NCBI RefSeq assembly: GCF_013394385.1 | Contig: NZ_AP022834.1 | Span: 2,480,001 to 2,544,000, forward strand | Length of the DNA stretch: 64,000 nt | DNA from: Kocuria sp. TGY1127_2 | GTDB lineage: Bacteria; Actinomycetota; Actinomycetes; Actinomycetales; Micrococcaceae | Reading direction: 5' to 3' | Shown: positions 9,276-19,756 of the stretch, piece after piece | Layout: each line of letters starts with the position of its first letter | How positions within the stretch are numbered: the first letter of the stretch is position 1 | The notes under the pieces: model-generated | What the model saw: the letters and a program-made list of their open reading frames with translations, nothing else | Told to the model about the DNA's origin: nothing | Database searches by the model: none | Made by a program: the position numbers and the translations under genes

Positions 9276-9605
9276 ATGCCCACTGAAGATCAGGAATAGG
9301 TAGAGGAACTGACCGCAAACTGGATCGAGGTCTACAAGAAGTCGGCCACGACTCTGGCACTGCTCAGGATCGTCCGCGATCACGGTCGACTATCAGCCGC
9401 TCCGATTCGGACAGAATTCGTGCAGGTCACGGGCTGGTCCGTCACGGAGCGAAGACTCTACAGAACCCTCAAGAGACTGGCCGACAGCGGTGCATTGTCC
9501 ATTCGCAAGGTCGACATCGCCAGAACTGGCGCAAAAAGTCACGACTTCGAGCTGGCCCCCTTGGGCCACAACTACTTATGCAACATCGAGCAGGAACTCT
9601 TGTGA
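9276..9605 (+). pseudogene. PadR-like winged-helix regulator, interrupted by an early stop
   Basis: From ATG 9276 the frame reads MPTEDQE, then TAG (9297-9299), then continues open for about 100 codons to TGA at 9603. The continuation has a winged-helix signature: LALLRIVRDHGRLS, then TERRLYRTLKRLADSGALSI and a beta wing. PadR regulators carry this helix pattern near the N-terminus. The early stop, and no credible start with an RBS just after it (an in-frame GTG at 9420 would remove half the domain), argue for a pseudogene. It converges on the HAD hydrolase gene. Confidence 0.5.
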
Positions 9606-9608
9606 GCT

Positions 9609-10346
9609 TCAGACGCGCGCCCGAGTGAGGCCGCGAATGGTCCGGGCAACGTCACCCGGGGGCAGAAAATACTCGGCGAAAGAGAGAGACGGATGATCCC
9701 CCACGCAATAGCTCTGTCCCGCATTGCGCAACAGATCAACGTCATTCGCATCATTGCCGAACGCCGTATAGCTTCGGGCGGATACGTGCAACGCCCTCAA
9801 AGCTCCGTACTTCGAAATTCCGCTGGGTGCGACGTCGATCAAACCCTCCTCGGGATGGTGCGTCACTGTGAGGCCCGCCCTGCGCAGACGGCTTATCGTC
9901 TGCGCATTCTCCGTGAAGAGCACGGCCTTCGAGTAGCTTTCCAGTCGAGACCGCTCGACGCGGGAAGCCAACCGTCCGGCGTCCAGCTGCCGGAATATTC
10001 GATGATCCGCATCTCCCGTATAGGCGTAATTCCACGGACCGTCTAGCAGATACGCGTATCCACGTGCATCAATCAGTTCATCGAGCATCCTGCGATCGCC
10101 GACCCGGAACCCCACGACCTCGACCTGGCCGGCGTGACGGACAAAGGCCCCATTGCCCCCAATCAATGTTTGATCCTGAAGGTCCTTCGGGATAACGGGA
10201 ACGAGGTCACGGAGAGGGCGGGCCGAGGCGAAAATGAGCGGCCGGAACCTGCGGAGCCCCCGGAGGGCTTCAACGATGTCCTCGGAGATTCTGCGCCCGT
10301 CAAAACAGATCGTTCCGTCCACGTCAAAAACTGCCGGGTTCTCCAT
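9609..10346 (-). CDS. HAD-superfamily (Cof-type, IIB cap) hydrolase
   Basis: 245 residues. HAD motifs are in order: motif I with nucleophile Asp (FDVDGT), motif II Ser (FASARP), motif III Lys (SKYGAL), motif IV GNDANDVDLL. The large insert between II and III is the IIB cap found in sugar-phosphate and cofactor phosphatases such as Cof and sucrose-phosphatase. It is a cytosolic phosphatase of unknown substrate. It is not in an obvious operon; a terminator for the neighbouring secreted-protein operon lies between the two. Confidence 0.85.
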   Translation of the reverse strand: MENPAVFDVDGTICFDGRRISEDIVEALRGLRRFRPLIFASARPLRDLVPVIPKDLQDQTLIGGNGAFVRHAGQVEVVGFRVGDRRMLDELIDARGYAYLLDGPWNYAYTGDADHRIFRQLDAGRLASRVERSRLESYSKAVLFTENAQTISRLRRAGLTVTHHPEEGLIDVAPSGISKYGALRALHVSARSYTAFGNDANDVDLLRNAGQSYCVGDHPSLSFAEYFLPPGDVARTIRGLTRARV

Positions 10347-10386
10347 AGCGGATGAGTCTACAAAGAATCCGAATCATCGAACAAAA

Positions 10387-10417
10387 TGCGGCCGGGAGAG
10401 TTCGTCCCCCGGCCGCA
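10387..10417 (-). terminator. intrinsic terminator of the secreted-protein operon
   Basis: A perfect 10-bp stem (TGCGGCCGGG / CCCGGCCGCA, loop 11 nt) is followed on the minus strand by TTTTG. It lies 40 nt after the stop of the 193-residue secreted protein gene, in the right orientation to end that transcript. Confidence 0.75.
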
Positions 10418-10458
10418 CTTCACGCCATGACATCGACGCTGGTTCGCAACGTAGGACT

Positions 10459-11040
10459 TTAGAATATGCCCGGACTCGGGTTCTGGAAATCGGTCGTGGT
10501 GTTTTGACGCGAGTCCACGTTCTGATCATTGCCCGTGGACTTGTCGTCGTCCAGGCGGCCCACTTGAGTCACGGTGATGTAGTTGGTCAGACGCCCCTCC
10601 TTGGTCAGCCCGTCACCGAAGTTGAGGTTGGCGATGAGCTGATCCTGACCGGCCTCGACGGGGTTGGACAGGGTGACCATGAAGGACCGGGTCGACGTTT
10701 TTTCGTCGAATCCCAAGTCTTGGGTATAAGCGCCGTTGAACCACCCTGGGGTAATCACCCGATCGACGCCTTGGGGACCGTTGTCGGTCTTGACGTCAAT
10801 CCGGAAACTGATCGCCGGGAATTCGGAGTAGTACCGCTCGGACCCGACGTTCTTCGCATGAATCGCAACCAACCCGGCATAGCCTTTCGCCTTCGCTCCC
10901 GAGACGGTGTATCCAACGGTCAGGTCGTGTGCAGATGGGGCAGGTTCGGCCGCTTGGGCAGCACCCGCACCACAAGTGACGATGCCGAGGGCAAGTGCCA
11001 GAGTGGCCGCTGCGGCACGGCTCATGAGCTTTTTCATCAT
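10459..11040 (-). CDS. secreted protein of unknown function (193 aa)
   Basis: I do not recognise the family. An N-terminal signal peptide is clear (Lys-rich start, Ala/Leu-rich core, AAQAAE cleavage near residue 31). The mature part looks like a beta-sandwich: alternating hydrophobic strands, few cysteines, and a polar Asn/Asp/Gln-rich tail ending NPSPGIF. No LPXTG, lipobox or membrane anchor is present, so it should be released or loosely wall-bound. GGAG lies 10 nt upstream; ATG 11037 is an equal start choice. It is the second gene of a two-gene operon, 35 nt after the next entry. Confidence 0.75.
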   Translation of the reverse strand: MMKKLMSRAAAATLALALGIVTCGAGAAQAAEPAPSAHDLTVGYTVSGAKAKGYAGLVAIHAKNVGSERYYSEFPAISFRIDVKTDNGPQGVDRVITPGWFNGAYTQDLGFDEKTSTRSFMVTLSNPVEAGQDQLIANLNFGDGLTKEGRLTNYITVTQVGRLDDDKSTGNDQNVDSRQNTTTDFQNPSPGIF

Positions 11041-11075
11041 TTTTTTGGTTCTCCGTTCCAGAGTCCAGCGGCGTC

Positions 11076-11753
11076 TTAGGAATCAGCCGGATTGTTGTAC
11101 AGCTTGACTTCGACCTCATTCTTGACGGGAACGAATGCGTTCCACGCCGTGGGGTTGGTCCATCTCCCATCGGCTCCGCAGATCTGTTGTGTTCCGGACA
11201 TCGTCACAGTGCGGAACCCATACGTGGCTTCACCCGTGTATCCCGGAGGAACGTCGTAGGGGCCGATTGTTTGGCCTGCGTTCCAGGACAGTTGGTAGGA
11301 GGCCTCAAAACCGATCTTCTTGGAGATCTCTTCGGCGATACCGAAGGTCCCGCCGTCCTTGGAGGCTCCAGCGTTGATGGTGGTGCTATTTCCCTGTTCG
11401 CCATTCACGCTGATATTGATCGTTTGAGACTTGGACGTCTCCTGTGTCAGCGGAATGTCTTTGGTGGTGTGATTGGTCGTGGAGATGGTCCCCACCGGTG
11501 AGAAATTGTCGTTGACCTTGTACACCACGGTGCGGCGGTCCTCCAGGGCGTTGCACACGGGGTGAGGGTTCAACACATTCGGCTTGATGTGATCCGACCC
11601 GTGGTAAGTGTTCACGATCGGCAATGTGGGATTCAGCGCCGGCGTTTCAGGGTAGTGGTTCTCGATGGTGGTGGCATTCGCGGGCGATGCGGCGAGACCG
11701 ACCAGCAGCGCGCTGCCGCCCAGAATTCCGGCCATCTTTCCTGTCAGCTTCAT
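11076..11753 (-). CDS. secreted protein with aerolysin-like beta pattern
   Basis: 225 residues with a signal peptide (cleavage near SPANA, about residue 27). The middle has long Ser/Thr-rich alternating strands (QETSKSQTINISVNGEQG), a Gly/Ala-rich segment, then strands and a VPPG turn (GPYDVPPGYTGEATY). This order resembles the ETX/MTX2-aerolysin-type beta-pore-forming fold, but similarity is by pattern only. Two cysteines flank it (PVCNAL and QQICGADG). It is first gene of an operon with the 193-residue secreted protein. The upstream region of about 600 nt is A/T-richer and holds a palindrome at 11936-11951. Confidence 0.75.
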   Translation of the reverse strand: MKLTGKMAGILGGSALLVGLAASPANATTIENHYPETPALNPTLPIVNTYHGSDHIKPNVLNPHPVCNALEDRRTVVYKVNDNFSPVGTISTTNHTTKDIPLTQETSKSQTINISVNGEQGNSTTINAGASKDGGTFGIAEEISKKIGFEASYQLSWNAGQTIGPYDVPPGYTGEATYGFRTVTMSGTQQICGADGRWTNPTAWNAFVPVKNEVEVKLYNNPADS

Positions 11754-11935
11754 AGGTGCTCCTCGTTTTGACCTTGTTCAGTAGATCTCGACGAACCGCA
11801 GTGCGGCCGCACCGATCGACGCTCGTGACGAGGACTGCACCCTTCTCCACGAAAGCTGTTCAGCCCCGCCCTCGGGCCCGATCTGGCGAGTTCGACGACA
11901 TCTGCACGGAACTTTACATAGCCACAGGACACTTT

Positions 11936-11951
11936 TGTACTGATTAGTACA
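11936..11951. promoter_or_regulatory. palindromic operator candidate TGTACT-N4-AGTACA
   Basis: A perfect 6-4-6 inverted repeat (spacer GATT) in the long intergenic region, about 180 nt upstream of the secreted-protein operon and about 240 nt upstream of the riboswitch-like leader on the other strand. It is the size of a binding site for a dimeric regulator. The regulator is unknown. Confidence 0.4.
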
Positions 11952-12189
11952 TTAACTTTTGGTGTCTTCACGGAAAGTTTCGTCCCCCGCATTGCACGGG
12001 TTCACACAACAACCCACCCAAAGTCACCGACCACTTCATGGGGCAACATGGCGGCTACCCCACCCCTCCGCCCGGACCCCAGTCGGATCCTATGAGTAGC
12101 AGCCTTAGATCCCTTGAAGCTCGAGCAGCCGGGTTACCGGACCGCTCGAGATCAGCAATCCGCTTCAATATTTAACGTGTGGTATTCGT

Positions 12190-12363
12190 TTGTCTTGCCC
12201 GAAGGAGTTAAGCCGGAGCGCCCCGCAACCACTCCCCTGGCCCATGGAACATTACAAACTGTTACGCAATACGGTGTTTTCCCTACGGGACACCGTCTAG
12301 TCGCGATCATTTCCGTATCGGGTAGGCGTCACCCGGCCGAAACTCCACCTGACCGGCTGCGGA
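12190..12363 (+). promoter_or_regulatory. candidate ydaO-type (cyclic di-AMP) riboswitch
   Basis: No gene occupies this stretch, yet it carries pieces in the order of actinobacterial ydaO riboswitches: AAGCCGGAGC then CCGCAACCACTC (12211-12233; compare GGAGCC..GGGAACCAACT), a variable hairpin (ACGGTG / CACCGT, 12271-12296), GGGTAGG (12320-12326), CCGAA, then CCTGACCGGCTGCGG where the family has CAGCTAACC..GTAGG. It stops just before an ATG (12366) that begins a signal-peptide-like sequence, as expected for riboswitches of exported wall enzymes. Several conserved bases differ, so the call is tentative. Confidence 0.4.
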
Positions 12364-12365
12364 CC

Positions 12366-12525
12366 ATGGCTCATTTTTCACGCAGAACTTTCTTGATCGC
12401 CGCCAGCGCTGTGGCTGCTGCTTCATTCGTCCCCCGGGGCTTGCACCTCGGCGTCCACCCAGGATCGGATTCTGTTCCTGGTCGAAATGACCGTGGAAAC
12501 CGCTGCAACGCCGAGCTCTTGCTGG

Positions 12526-12542
<17 letters not shown>
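12366..12542 (+). pseudogene. remnant gene with Tat-type signal sequence
   Basis: The frame starts MAHFSRRTFLIAASAVAAAS, which has a twin-arginine motif followed by a hydrophobic core, then loses any protein-like character and ends after 58 codons, inside the end of the opposite-strand thiF gene. The rest of the original gene is apparently missing. It follows the riboswitch-like leader directly, so leader and signal peptide may be what remains of an exported cell-wall enzyme gene. Confidence 0.35.
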
Positions 12543-14756
<2,214 letters not shown>

Positions 14757-14760
<4 letters not shown>

Positions 14761-15992
14761 GCGGGTATACCTCCTGTGAGGCGCGCTTGCGCCATATCAG
14801 TGTGCGCGCCGAAGCGGCCAGGGTCCATGGTTTCGAGCAATCGGGCGTCCGCGTTGCTCAAGGACGCCCCGGTGAGCAGATCGGCGCCGAGCCGTGCGCC
14901 GAGCGGAGCGAGCAAAATTCCGTGGCGCGAGTAGCCGGTTGAGACGACGACGCCCGGAGCCCCCGGCACGGGTCCGACGTACGGAATATCGTCCGGAGTC
15001 CCTGGACGCGCCCTGGCCATGGCCTCAACGAGTTCCATATCCCTCACACCCGGCACAACGGTCACGGCGTCCTCGAGCAGCTCCTGCACGCATCCCGCGT
15101 TGACTCCGGGCAGGTTGTCTTCCCGTACGCTGGCTCCGATCACCAGCCCGCCATCGGCCCGTGGGACCAGGTAGACCTGTCGTCCCAGGACTGTCGCGCG
15201 AATCGTCGCATTCACCACATGCTTTTCTCCCGGTGCGAGTTGCCCTTCGCGGAGCTTCAGCCGAAGAATATCTCCGTACACCGGCCTCAGGTCCAAGGGC
15301 AGACGGTCGAGAACCCCACCGATACGCCCATAATTCACGCCACACGCCACGAGCACCCGATCGACCCGGTGGGGGCCGCTGTCCCCCGCCGTGACGTCGT
15401 AGCCTGCTGTTCGGTCCCCCACCGGGTCGATTCTGGAAACGCTTTCCATAATCCATGCGGCGGACGGCCCGGCATGGGCGAATCCGGTGGGATCGAGATC
15501 ATGGACGAGTGCAGCGCGGAGAGCCTCCAGGAGGAGACGCGGGTCCACCTGCTGATCGGTCGGCGCTTCGAATCCGCCGGCCAAGCGAGGGTTCAGGCCG
15601 GGTTCCATATCCAGCAGCCGACTCGCGGAGAGGGACCGGGTCTCCATGCCGTATTCGGTCTGGACCCGAGCATGATCTGCGGCTCGAGCCGAATCGGCGC
15701 GGTCTGCCGCAACAAGTAGCGTGCCGTTCTCGAGGTATCCGTGAGGACGATCGGTGACCCGTTCCAGTTGAGCGATGAGCTGCGGATATTCTCGCCGGGC
15801 AGCAAGCATGAGTGGGTAAAGGCCCTGCTGCCCGAACTGCACTTCACTGATGGGTGCCAACATGCCCGCTGCGGCCCGTGTCGCACCGTTTCCGGGGTCC
15901 GGATCGAAGATCGTCACCCGATGGCCCCGCAATCTCAGGTGCCACGCGGTCTGCATCCCGACGACGCCAGAACCCACTATGCCGATATGCAT
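14757..15992 (-). CDS. thiO: glycine oxidase ThiO
   Basis: 411 residues, an FAD-dependent amine oxidase that makes dehydroglycine (iminoacetate) for ThiG. It has an N-terminal dinucleotide loop (GIVGSGVVGMQTA), the GATRAAAGMLAP active-site segment and a C-terminal FAD segment (TGYSRHGILLAPLGA). It is first gene of the thiOSGF operon. The RBS GAGGAGGAG is embedded at the 3' end of a TPP riboswitch, so translation is presumably turned off by thiamine pyrophosphate. Confidence 0.93.
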
Positions 15993-15999
15993 CGGTTAC

Positions 16000-16088
16000 T
16001 CCTCCTCACGACGGCATGACCCGCATCGAGTTCGAATGGTCGGCGGTATCGCCCTCTCAGTCCGGCCAGCCCGGACTCCCACGTGTCT
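16000..16088 (-). promoter_or_regulatory. TPP (THI-box) riboswitch
   Basis: On the minus strand, running into the thiO RBS, are the conserved THI elements: CTGAGA (plus-strand 16055-16060) after a CCGG/CCGG hairpin, then GACC, TTCGAACTCGAT, and GGGTCATGCCG (16012-16022) followed by CGTGAGGAG. Outer stem CACG / CGTG closes it. The RBS lies at or in the 3' edge, which suggests control of translation initiation by TPP. Confidence 0.85.
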
Positions 16089-16130
16089 CCAGTCTATGAC
16101 CTAACTCGCAAGTCCTTTAATGTTGCAAGG

Positions 16131-16907
16131 GTGACGACTGCCCAGAATGCACCAGACCATACTTCCTTGACCGCCCCCTCCCAAGCTCCCGGGCCCTCCC
16201 GCCTTCGCACGGAACGATCCGATCGATTGCGCTGCGCCCGACTTTATCTCTGCACGGATCTGCAGAGATTCATTCTCGGAGGTTCGGAAGCCGACGCTGT
16301 CGAAAAGCTTGATACCGCACGACTCGAAGAGTTCTACAGGGCAGCTTTTCGCGGTGGTACGGACATCATCCAGGTGCGCGACAAGCAGGTTTCCATTCGA
16401 ACCGAGCTCGAGGCCCTGGACGTTCTTGTCTCGGTTGCGGGGGAAGAAGGCGGCCTTTCGGCGGCCAACGACCGTGCCGACGTCGCGTTGCTTTCAGGGG
16501 TCGACGTATTTCACGTGGGACAAACCGACCTGACCACCGAGCAGGTTCGGCGAGTTCTCGGGGAAGACATCCTTGTCGGTCGCTCTTGTCATGACAAGGC
16601 ACAGGTTCGTGCCGCGTCCCAAGACTCCGGGGTGGATTACTACTGCACTGGCCCTATCTGGGAGACTCCCACCAAACCCGGGCGGGCGGCAGTGGGACTC
16701 GAATTGCCCGAGTTCGCTGCCCACATAGGCCAGAGCCTGGATTCGGCTGCCAAACCGTTCTTCGCGATCGGAGGCGTCAACATCGACACCGCGCCGCTGG
16801 TTCGGAACGCCGGGGCCGAGCGGATCGTCGTCGTACGGGCCGTAACCGCCGCCGACGACCCGGAATCCGCGGCTCGGGAGCTCAGGGCCTGCTTCTCGCC
16901 TCGGTAA
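16131..16907 (+). CDS. thiE: thiamine-phosphate synthase ThiE
   Basis: About 258 residues from this start. It couples HMP-pyrophosphate with thiazole phosphate. Conserved motifs: RLYLCTDL, IIQVRDK, NDRADVAL, HVGQTDL, GRSCH, YYCTGPIWETPTKPG and FAIGGVN. The start is uncertain, because about 45 residues precede the conserved core. GTG 16131 has no spaced RBS, but TAATGT (16118-16123) lies 7 nt before it, consistent with a leaderless mRNA; TTG 16227 is another option. It is divergent from thiO and no riboswitch is seen on this strand. thiC and thiD are not in the window. Confidence 0.88.
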   Translation: MTTAQNAPDHTSLTAPSQAPGPSRLRTERSDRLRCARLYLCTDLQRFILGGSEADAVEKLDTARLEEFYRAAFRGGTDIIQVRDKQVSIRTELEALDVLVSVAGEEGGLSAANDRADVALLSGVDVFHVGQTDLTTEQVRRVLGEDILVGRSCHDKAQVRAASQDSGVDYYCTGPIWETPTKPGRAAVGLELPEFAAHIGQSLDSAAKPFFAIGGVNIDTAPLVRNAGAERIVVVRAVTAADDPESAARELRACFSPR

Positions 16908-16976
16908 TCACGAGAAACATTCCGCCTACGTCGAAACTCACTGGACGCGGCCACGGAATTTGGTTTGAGTACCTAT

Positions 16977-18362
16977 ATGAGTACTTTTGCTGTGACAAAT
17001 CCGAACACTGGCGAAGTCGAGCAGACTTTTGAGTCCCTCACGGCAGAGGAGATTCCCGGGGTCATCGACACCGCCGATCAGGCCTTCCAGTCCTGGCGGG
17101 ACACCCCTGTCAGCAAGCGTGGCGAAATTCTGAACAAATTCGCTGACCTCGTCGAGGCTCGCGCCGGAGAGCTGGCCGACATCATTGGCCGAGAAATGGG
17201 CAAGCCCAAGAAGCAGGGCGAGTCAGAAGCCCAGAAGGTGGCTTTCACGGCTCGTTGGTTCGCCGAGAACGCCGAAAAATTCCTTGCCGACACACAGTTG
17301 CCGGATGCGCAAGGCGCCGACAAGACCTACGTCAAGCATGACCCGTTGGGTGTACTCCTGGGCATCATGCCCTGGAATTTCCCGTACAACCAGATCGCGC
17401 GTTTCGCATTGCCCAACATCATGGTCGGCAACGCGATCCTGATGAAGCAGGCAGCCATCTGTCCCAAGTCGTCCCAGACTTTCCAGGACCTTCTCGAAGA
17501 GGCAGGACTGCCCAAGGGCGTTTACACGAATATCTACCTGAACAGCAGCGATGCAGAAGAGGTCCTCAAGGATTTCCGCGTCAAGGGCTTCTCCTTGACC
17601 GGATCCGAGGAAGCAGGCGCCTCGGTTGCGAAGATCGCAGCGAAGCACCTTAAGCGCTCGGTTCTGGAGCTCGGCGGCAATGACCCGTTCGTCGTGCTGG
17701 ACACCGATGACGTCAAAGGACTTGCGCAAAAGGCCGTAACCCTCCGGACCGCGAACGCCGGGCAGGTCTGCACCTCGCCCAAGCGTTTCATCGTGGTCGA
17801 AGACTACTATGACGACTTCGTGGCGGCCGCCAAGGAAGCAGTCGAGAACGTGACCGTCGGAGCCTTTGACGATCCCGAGACCGATATGGGACCGCTGTCC
17901 TCCGAAGGCGCACGCGACGAGGTCGTCGAGCGCATCCAAAAGGCCGCACAAGAGGGTGCGACCTTGCACACCGGAGGCGAGAAGCTGGATCGACCGGGTT
18001 GGTTCATGTCCCCGGCGTTGCTGACAGATATCGACCCGAATTCCGATTTGGGATGCAACGAGCTCTTCGGCCCGGCCGTGATGGTTTTCAAGGCCAAGGA
18101 CGAGGAAGACGCCCTGAGGATCGCGAATGATACGCAGTACGGGCTGATGGCCTCGGTATGGACCACCGATCCCGAACGCGGTCAGAAGTTCGCCGAAAAG
18201 ATCAATGCCGGCATGACCTTTGTGAACACCCACATGGATTCGAGCCCCGAGTTCCCCTTCGGCGGCATCAACCGCTCTGGCTATGGGCGCGAGAATGCGC
18301 AGTGGGCATTGCAGCAGTTCACCAACGAGCGCACCGTTCGTGTGCGGAACCAGCAACTCTAA
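16977..18362 (+). CDS. NAD(P)-dependent succinate-semialdehyde-type dehydrogenase
   Basis: About 461 residues, aldehyde dehydrogenase superfamily. Catalytic Cys in NAGQVCTSPKR, general-base Glu in LELGGNDP, cofactor motifs PWNFPYNQ and FSLTGSEEAG. The length and FINxxxxSSPEFPFGG-like end fit the short GabD/Sad group that oxidises succinate semialdehyde to succinate. Start ATG 16977 (MSTFAVTNP) is preferred to TTG 16965. It follows thiE by 70 nt but is functionally unrelated, so it is likely an independent gene. Confidence 0.88.
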   Translation: MSTFAVTNPNTGEVEQTFESLTAEEIPGVIDTADQAFQSWRDTPVSKRGEILNKFADLVEARAGELADIIGREMGKPKKQGESEAQKVAFTARWFAENAEKFLADTQLPDAQGADKTYVKHDPLGVLLGIMPWNFPYNQIARFALPNIMVGNAILMKQAAICPKSSQTFQDLLEEAGLPKGVYTNIYLNSSDAEEVLKDFRVKGFSLTGSEEAGASVAKIAAKHLKRSVLELGGNDPFVVLDTDDVKGLAQKAVTLRTANAGQVCTSPKRFIVVEDYYDDFVAAAKEAVENVTVGAFDDPETDMGPLSSEGARDEVVERIQKAAQEGATLHTGGEKLDRPGWFMSPALLTDIDPNSDLGCNELFGPAVMVFKAKDEEDALRIANDTQYGLMASVWTTDPERGQKFAEKINAGMTFVNTHMDSSPEFPFGGINRSGYGRENAQWALQQFTNERTVRVRNQQL

Positions 18363-18493
18363 GAGGCACAGCCAGCTCTTCGTCCCATCGGACGACGAGG
18401 GGGCCGGGCACCGTCTGCAAGGGACTAACCCCCGACGACGCGCCTGGCCCCCTCAGTTCTTTATACGGGCGCACCAGGGCCACGTACCGCGAA

Positions 18494-19690
18494 TCAGCCC
18501 TGAGCAGGAGCTTCTTCCTGACGGTGCCAGGGCGCCGGCCGATCTGCGCCGTGTTCCTCGGCATCATCGTTAATGCGGTTGTGTTTGAAATGGCCGAAGC
18601 TCGTCAATAAGACGCCGAGAACGACCCACGCAATGAGCGTCCACCACTGTTGAGCCATGGGGGCCTCGGGGAAGTAGCTCAGGGACCTCAGCAATGTATT
18701 TGAGGCACCCGGCACCAGATACTGACCGATGCGCCCCCACGGTTCCACCATGAACTGCCACGGCACCTGGGCTCCGGAGAGCGGATTGCCGACCAACAGC
18801 GTGACGACAGCACCGAGTCCGATGCCCGGCGTACCCAGGACCGCCGTACAGCCCAGGATGAAAGTCGCGGTGGCCATGGCCGACAGGCCGAAGGCGAGCC
18901 AGACCAGCCCGAAATTGCCCTGCACGAACCCGAACCACGTGTGCAGAATCAGGGTCAGGCTCAGCCCGGCCAGGGCCCCATAGGCCAATGCCGCGATGAG
19001 TCTGCGCCAGACGCCCTTAACAAGGAATGTGACGAGAACACCGCCGATCATTCCGCCGAGAACCAACGGGAATGCCGCCGTGGTGAGGCCAGCGCCGTTC
19101 GAGTCGTCGCCCGAAAGGGGAACTACCTCGGTTTCGGCTACCTGAGTCGATGCCGCTTTCTCTTCCAGCTGCTCGGCCATTTGCGCCTGCTGACCGTTCA
19201 GCTGGCCACCGGACTTCTCTTTCATCTGGTCGACCTGACCGGTGATCTGGGTACGGATCTGCTGGGTCAGTTGATCCGCGATCCCGCTCATCACCTGCGT
19301 TGCGGTCGAGTTGGCGGCCGGTGCGGTGAGAACTTCCGGAGTCTTCGGTTGTTCGGCCAAGATGACGGCACCGTAAGTTTCCCGATGCTTGATCTGATCA
19401 ACGGCCTGCCTGCGGCTATCGGCAGCCACGAAGTCGAAGGTGTCCCCCGACTTCTCGTTGATTTTGTTCTCGAATTGATCGACGGCTTGCTTCGGGCCTG
19501 CGACGCTGACCGGCAGATTGTGGGCGGTCGACGTCTTGCTGGGCCAGGTGAATGCCATGACGAAAATGGTCATCACCACGGCGGCAAGGAGGGACACTCC
19601 CACTACCTTGCCCATATGGCTGCCGGTGCGGATTTTCGAGGGGTTTGAGGTGGACTCAGCCTCGGCGTGCTGAGAATCCCGAGCGCTCAT
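18494..19690 (-). CDS. YhgE/Pip- or ABC-2-like membrane protein (DUF3533-like)
   Basis: 398 residues: one N-terminal membrane helix (about 27-48), a long extracellular region with Gln-rich helices (about 110-190), then five or six C-terminal helices, and a polar tail. This architecture matches the YhgE/Pip/DUF3533 group related to ABC-2 permeases, often involved in export or envelope stress, but without an ATPase here. It is divergent from a TetR gene across 66 nt, so the regulator probably controls it. The transported substrate is unknown. Confidence 0.7.
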   Translation of the reverse strand: MSARDSQHAEAESTSNPSKIRTGSHMGKVVGVSLLAAVVMTIFVMAFTWPSKTSTAHNLPVSVAGPKQAVDQFENKINEKSGDTFDFVAADSRRQAVDQIKHRETYGAVILAEQPKTPEVLTAPAANSTATQVMSGIADQLTQQIRTQITGQVDQMKEKSGGQLNGQQAQMAEQLEEKAASTQVAETEVVPLSGDDSNGAGLTTAAFPLVLGGMIGGVLVTFLVKGVWRRLIAALAYGALAGLSLTLILHTWFGFVQGNFGLVWLAFGLSAMATATFILGCTAVLGTPGIGLGAVVTLLVGNPLSGAQVPWQFMVEPWGRIGQYLVPGASNTLLRSLSYFPEAPMAQQWWTLIAWVVLGVLLTSFGHFKHNRINDDAEEHGADRPAPWHRQEEAPAQG

Positions 19691-19720
19691 AACGTCTCCT
19701 AAACAGAATGCTTCTTCTAC

Positions 19721-19756
19721 TTGCGGCCAGACTAACAGAACGACTATTCTTTTTCT
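19721..19756 (+). promoter_or_regulatory. promoter for a leaderless tetR transcript
   Basis: TTGCGG (19721-19726), 18-nt spacer and TATTCT (19745-19750) end exactly 6 nt before ATG 19757, and there is no Shine-Dalgarno sequence. This fits transcription starting at the A of the start codon. Confidence 0.55.
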
